Source: Spirochaetaceae bacterium (GTDB lineage: Bacteria; Spirochaetota; Spirochaetia; Treponematales; Breznakiellaceae). Taken from it: a DNA stretch of 8,469 bases. Made by a program: the position numbers and the translations under genes. The stretch covers positions 1 to 8,469 of the forward strand of contig JAISDF010000074.1 in NCBI GenBank assembly GCA_031265025.1. The letters are read 5' to 3'. The stretch's first letter is position 1. Every line of letters starts with the position of its first letter. The notes beneath the pieces were generated by a model. That model searched no databases and was not told where the DNA came from. It saw nothing but the letters and a program-made list of their open reading frames with translations. This document shows positions 5,652-8,469 of the stretch, one piece after another.

Positions 5652-5679
5652 AGTGTATTTCACCTGAGGGGCCTGTCAA
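5652..5679 (-). promoter_or_regulatory. Promoter of the chemoreceptor gene
   Basis: A perfect TTGACA (5679-5674) is followed after 16 bp by TACACT (5657-5652, four of six to TATAAT). The predicted start leaves a leader of about 40 bases containing the GAGGGG ribosome site. It looks like a housekeeping-sigma promoter. I do not see a flagellar sigma-28 type TAAA/GCCGATAA pair. Confidence 0.6.
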
Positions 5680-5703
5680 TAGAACGCATAACAAAACTAT
5701 GCG
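5680..5703 (-). terminator. Terminator hairpin after the cyclase-like gene
   Basis: CGCATA (5698-5703 on the plus strand as TATGCG) pairs with 5685-5690 in a perfect 6-bp stem with a 7-nt loop, 13 bp after the 5717 stop. On the minus strand it is followed by TTCTATT, a moderate U-tract that runs into TTGACA of the next promoter. The short stem suggests a modest terminator. Confidence 0.5.
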
Positions 5704-5716
5704 GAATAACGGCGCG

Positions 5717-8443
5717 TTAAATTAATTTGTGATCTTTCGCGGCGTCCATGATGACGCGGTTCCATCTGTTAAGCGAAAGAAAGGCTCTGCGGGTCTCGGC
5801 GTCATCAATGCGGCTTGCCCGCTTTTGAAGCCGGTTAAAAGATATGCTTATGGCGGTGTTCATATCCACCTCAGAGGCCCTTGTTTCCTGGTAAATTTGG
5901 TATAACGAAAAAAAATAAAAATTGTCGTTGGGGTCGGAGCCGGGAAAGCGCTCGTCCTTGGTTATATGCTGCATCAGGTGCAGGGCCTGGTCCATATCGG
6001 CGCCCCGGGAATGTCCGAGCCTGCCCAGAGCCAGGGCCTTGTAGGTTGAGGCAAGGCGCTGAAAATATTCAGCCTTGGGTATTATCAAAAGCTCGCACTG
6101 GGAAAAACCGCTGCGCCAGTCGGGTTGTTCTATCAGGGGAAAATCCTGGGAAGGCAGTTCCATAAGCAGCCTGTCCGAAAGCTCAAGCACTTCCTCATAA
6201 CGCCGGTCAAGCAGAGCCGCCTCGATGCGGAACAGGGCGCCGTCTCCTGAGGGCCAGGTTTTGGGGCCCGCAAGGATATAGGTTTCGGTCCGCATGATCC
6301 AGGCGTCAAGGGTCCCGCCCTGGACCCCGCTGTCAAAACCCCGCATAGACTTGAGGGCCTCAAACATTTCAAGGGCCTCCCTGTACCGCCCTGTCTCAAA
6401 GCGGCACCGGGCCTGGAAAAAACGGAAGCGGGCGGCCCAGGCGCTCAGGCCGCAGCGCAGGGCCTCTTCCTCGGCTTCAAGGGCAAGGCGCTCCGCCTTG
6501 GCTATGTTCCCGAAAATATAATGGGCCCCGGCTGCGTAGAACGAAGTTATGGCAAGCTCCTCGGCGTCCCTGTCCCGCCCGGCGTATTCCGAGGCAAACT
6601 GGAGATAGTCAATGGCGTCGCCTACCTTGCCCTGACTGAGATTGACCAGGGCGAAAAGCCGGTACGAGCGGGCCAAACCCCGCACCCCGCCCTGGGTAAG
6701 GAGCATGGCCTCCTTGACCGAATCGGCGGCGGCGGAAAAATCATTTATCCCAATCTGATACGCGGTCAGGTTGAGGAGTATATAGGCTCTGTAGCGGGGA
6801 GAAGGAACATTATCCGGCGGGGCGTACAAAAAGGCCTCCCGTATCTGCACCTCGGTTCCGTGGATGAGCACCTTGAGCGTCTTGAATATGTAAAACAGCG
6901 CCGGCGTCAGCTCCGGCCCCGCGACAGACGCGATGCGGTCCCCTTCAAAATCCTCTTCGATGCCGGAGAAGGTCCCGTCAACCGTATCGCGGCACAGGGC
7001 GTCAAGCACAAGGTCTTCCCCGGCACGGCCGCCGAGCCGCGCAAGCACACGGAGCAGATTATAGCAGGGCTCGATCTTCCCGTCGCGTATCCAGGCAAGG
7101 ACACGCTTCCGGGCAAGACCGGCGATTATTTTTTTCCGCGCGCCGAGCACCTTGCCTGTCCGGGCCTCAAAATCCCGCACCCGCACCTGGGGGTCGTCAA
7201 GGGAATTGATGACGCCGATATTGTACAGCAGGGAAAACGCCGAGGCGGTCATGAACGGGCTTTTGCCTTCTTCCTCAAGCAGGGCGGCCATAGCCTGGGG
7301 GGGAAAGCAGGGACGGAGCACATATACCAGGTACGCGAATTCCCAGAGGTCCCGGGAACGGGCCCAGACCGGGGCGTCGGTCCCAGTCCCCGGAAGGGGC
7401 CGGAAAAACTCATCGGGCAGCTTTACCTGAAAAAGATTGAAGCCCGCGTTCTGCCAGGGCTCAAGGCCCGATTCCCCACGGGAACTGCAGTACACCGCCG
7501 GCCCCAGCCTGGGCGACGAAACGGAACACCAGTCGAGGATCAGCTTTAAGGTATACGCCTCGGCCTCGTGCATATTCTCCAGTATAAGAACCGGCCGCTT
7601 CTCCTGCTCGACAGCGGCCTTTTCGTAGGCGTCGAGGAATTCCCCAAGGAAAAAGCGGGCCCGCTCCTTCAAATAAGAGGAGAATTCGTCCCTGAGCCTT
7701 TCGCGGGAAAGCAGCTCCCGGTCTTTTTTGAGGATGTCCGCCTGCACCGGGTCGCTGTAGCTGAGCAGGGCAAGCACCCTGTCGCTCAGGGCGTCGGCAA
7801 GACAACTGACGCCCCTGCCGCCCGCGCCGAAGCGGAACACCAGGGCCGGAAAATCCCCCAGCAGGGAGGCCGCGTACTGTTCAATCCCGTCCCGTATCCC
7901 TGAGAACTCAGCGCCAATAAGAATGACCCGGGGATTGTCGCGCCTCCCCTCCAGCAGCTCGCCGATGTTCTTTCTGAGATTCCGCACCGGAAGGGGCGCA
8001 AAGACCTTAAAGCCCGCCACGGAACGGTACGAAGCGTCCACGGTCTTCCCGGCGGGATCGAAATCAACATAGGGCCTGAGACGCTCGACAAAACGCTCAT
8101 CGCACCAAATCCCCGTGGCGCTCTTGAACGACGCAAAATCCCTGAGCAGGGGATAGACCGCTTCTTCGTCAATATCGCGGCCCACGATACAGGCGTGGCC
8201 GTACAACTCGGGCCGGGCCTGCTCGAATATAGCGTGCACCGCCTCCAGCACCGCAAGCAGGTCCAGGGCAAAAGCCGCGGCCTCGCCGTCAAACACGGCG
8301 GCTATATACTGGCGGGCCGCCCGCACCGCCCCCCCCGAAGCCTCCATGGAAGCGGCGACCGATTCCTCCAGCACCGACAAGAGGGAATCCCTGGTCCGCC
8401 TGAGCTGCTGCTGATAACGGAGGCCGAAAAGCACCTGTACCAT
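5717..8443 (-). CDS. Degenerate cyclase-like / STAND-ATPase-like / TPR regulator protein
   Basis: This protein of at least 908 residues is predicted cytoplasmic, with no signal peptide or membrane span. Residues 2-150 follow the plan of a class III nucleotide cyclase domain: VQVLFGLRY where active enzymes have VLFAD, GGAV (37-40), AAVFDGEAAAFAL (48-60) where they have GDGvlAvFG-AA, and GIWCDERFVERL (111-122). Both metal-binding aspartates appear replaced, so catalysis is unlikely. Residues 171-330 resemble an AAA_16/STAND ATPase. The P-loop is degraded (LIGAEFSGIRDG, 175-186, with no GKS/T), while a Walker-B-like VLILENMHEAEA (285-296) remains. From about 545 the chain is TPR-like helical repeats (553-580, 590-620, 627-660, 668-698). 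Stop TAA is at 5719-5717. The ATG at 8443 has no SD, and the frame is open upstream to the window edge, so the true start may lie further right. The biochemical role is unknown; a protein-interaction or regulatory scaffold is my inference. Confidence 0.75.
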   Translation of the reverse strand: MVQVLFGLRYQQQLRRTRDSLLSVLEESVAASMEASGGAVRAARQYIAAVFDGEAAAFALDLLAVLEAVHAIFEQARPELYGHACIVGRDIDEEAVYPLLRDFASFKSATGIWCDERFVERLRPYVDFDPAGKTVDASYRSVAGFKVFAPLPVRNLRKNIGELLEGRRDNPRVILIGAEFSGIRDGIEQYAASLLGDFPALVFRFGAGGRGVSCLADALSDRVLALLSYSDPVQADILKKDRELLSRERLRDEFSSYLKERARFFLGEFLDAYEKAAVEQEKRPVLILENMHEAEAYTLKLILDWCSVSSPRLGPAVYCSSRGESGLEPWQNAGFNLFQVKLPDEFFRPLPGTGTDAPVWARSRDLWEFAYLVYVLRPCFPPQAMAALLEEEGKSPFMTASAFSLLYNIGVINSLDDPQVRVRDFEARTGKVLGARKKIIAGLARKRVLAWIRDGKIEPCYNLLRVLARLGGRAGEDLVLDALCRDTVDGTFSGIEEDFEGDRIASVAGPELTPALFYIFKTLKVLIHGTEVQIREAFLYAPPDNVPSPRYRAYILLNLTAYQIGINDFSAAADSVKEAMLLTQGGVRGLARSYRLFALVNLSQGKVGDAIDYLQFASEYAGRDRDAEELAITSFYAAGAHYIFGNIAKAERLALEAEEEALRCGLSAWAARFRFFQARCRFETGRYREALEMFEALKSMRGFDSGVQGGTLDAWIMRTETYILAGPKTWPSGDGALFRIEAALLDRRYEEVLELSDRLLMELPSQDFPLIEQPDWRSGFSQCELLIIPKAEYFQRLASTYKALALGRLGHSRGADMDQALHLMQHITKDERFPGSDPNDNFYFFSLYQIYQETRASEVDMNTAISISFNRLQKRASRIDDAETRRAFLSLNRWNRVIMDAAKDHKLI

Positions 8444-8449
8444 AGGGAA

Positions 8450-8455
8450 AGTATA
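8450..8455 (-). promoter_or_regulatory. TATACT hexamer six bases before the ATG of the cyclase-like gene
   Basis: TATACT matches the -10 consensus at five of six positions and lies six bases before the ATG at 8443, a spacing that would place the transcription start on the start codon. A -35 box would fall outside the window, so this is only a candidate. If the gene begins further upstream, the hexamer is coding. Confidence 0.25.
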
Positions 8456-8469
8456 CCCGAAAGGGGGGC

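Noticed and set aside
6521..7549. 342-codon open frame on the plus strand
   Set aside because: It lies wholly antisense to the cyclase-like gene, is rich in Gly, Arg, Pro and His, and shows no domain pattern. It is a shadow of GC-rich codons on the other strand.
8456..8465. CCC-GAAA-GGG tetraloop hairpin near the right edge
   Set aside because: The stem is three pairs, the GAAA loop exists only in plus-strand RNA, and no plus-strand gene is present.
1..8469. Mobile element, prophage, CRISPR array or defence island
   Set aside because: No transposase, integrase, direct repeat array, terminal repeats or nuclease was seen. The only defence-type gene is the solitary methyltransferase.

Overview
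The window reads as a stretch of bacterial chromosome with every convincing gene on the minus strand, so transcription runs from high to low coordinates. The long dCACHE-HAMP chemoreceptor, the SH3-type lipoprotein, the cyclase-like/ATPase-like/TPR regulator and the moderately GC-rich coding sequence together suggest a spirochaete, perhaps a Treponema-like gut or free-living species. This is an inference from gene content and style; no marker gene settles it.

Layout in the direction of transcription (right to left). (1) 8443-5717: a 908-residue protein whose N-terminus resembles a class III nucleotide cyclase domain without its metal-binding aspartates. It is followed by a STAND/AAA_16-like ATPase region with a ruined Walker A motif and a TPR-like helical tail. 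Its reading frame is open to the right window edge. (2) A 113-bp gap with a hairpin terminator running directly into a TTGACA promoter. (3) 5603-3534: a methyl-accepting chemotaxis protein. (4) A second terminator hairpin running into a second TTGACA promoter, then a tRNA with CAT anticodon (3409-3337). (5) 3287-2319: an SH3-domain lipoprotein, followed 15 bp later by an orphan D12-class DNA adenine methyltransferase (2303-1191). With no terminator between the tRNA and the lipoprotein gene, the three may share one transcript. (6) A 69-bp promoter-bearing gap, then a small flavodoxin-like protein (1121-729) tightly coupled to adenine phosphoribosyltransferase, apt (717-184). (7) 1-183: no convincing gene, but three strong inverted repeats. 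One of them is fully paired only in RNA made from the minus strand.

Functionally the genes look like a mixture of housekeeping (apt, tRNA) and sensing or envelope roles (chemoreceptor, lipoprotein, regulator-like protein), plus a solitary DNA methyltransferase. I see no IS element, CRISPR array, phage gene or restriction partner. The most unusual item is the apparent double pseudo-enzyme at 5717-8443. The other recurring oddity is that each long intergenic gap puts an inverted repeat immediately in front of a perfect TTGACA box.
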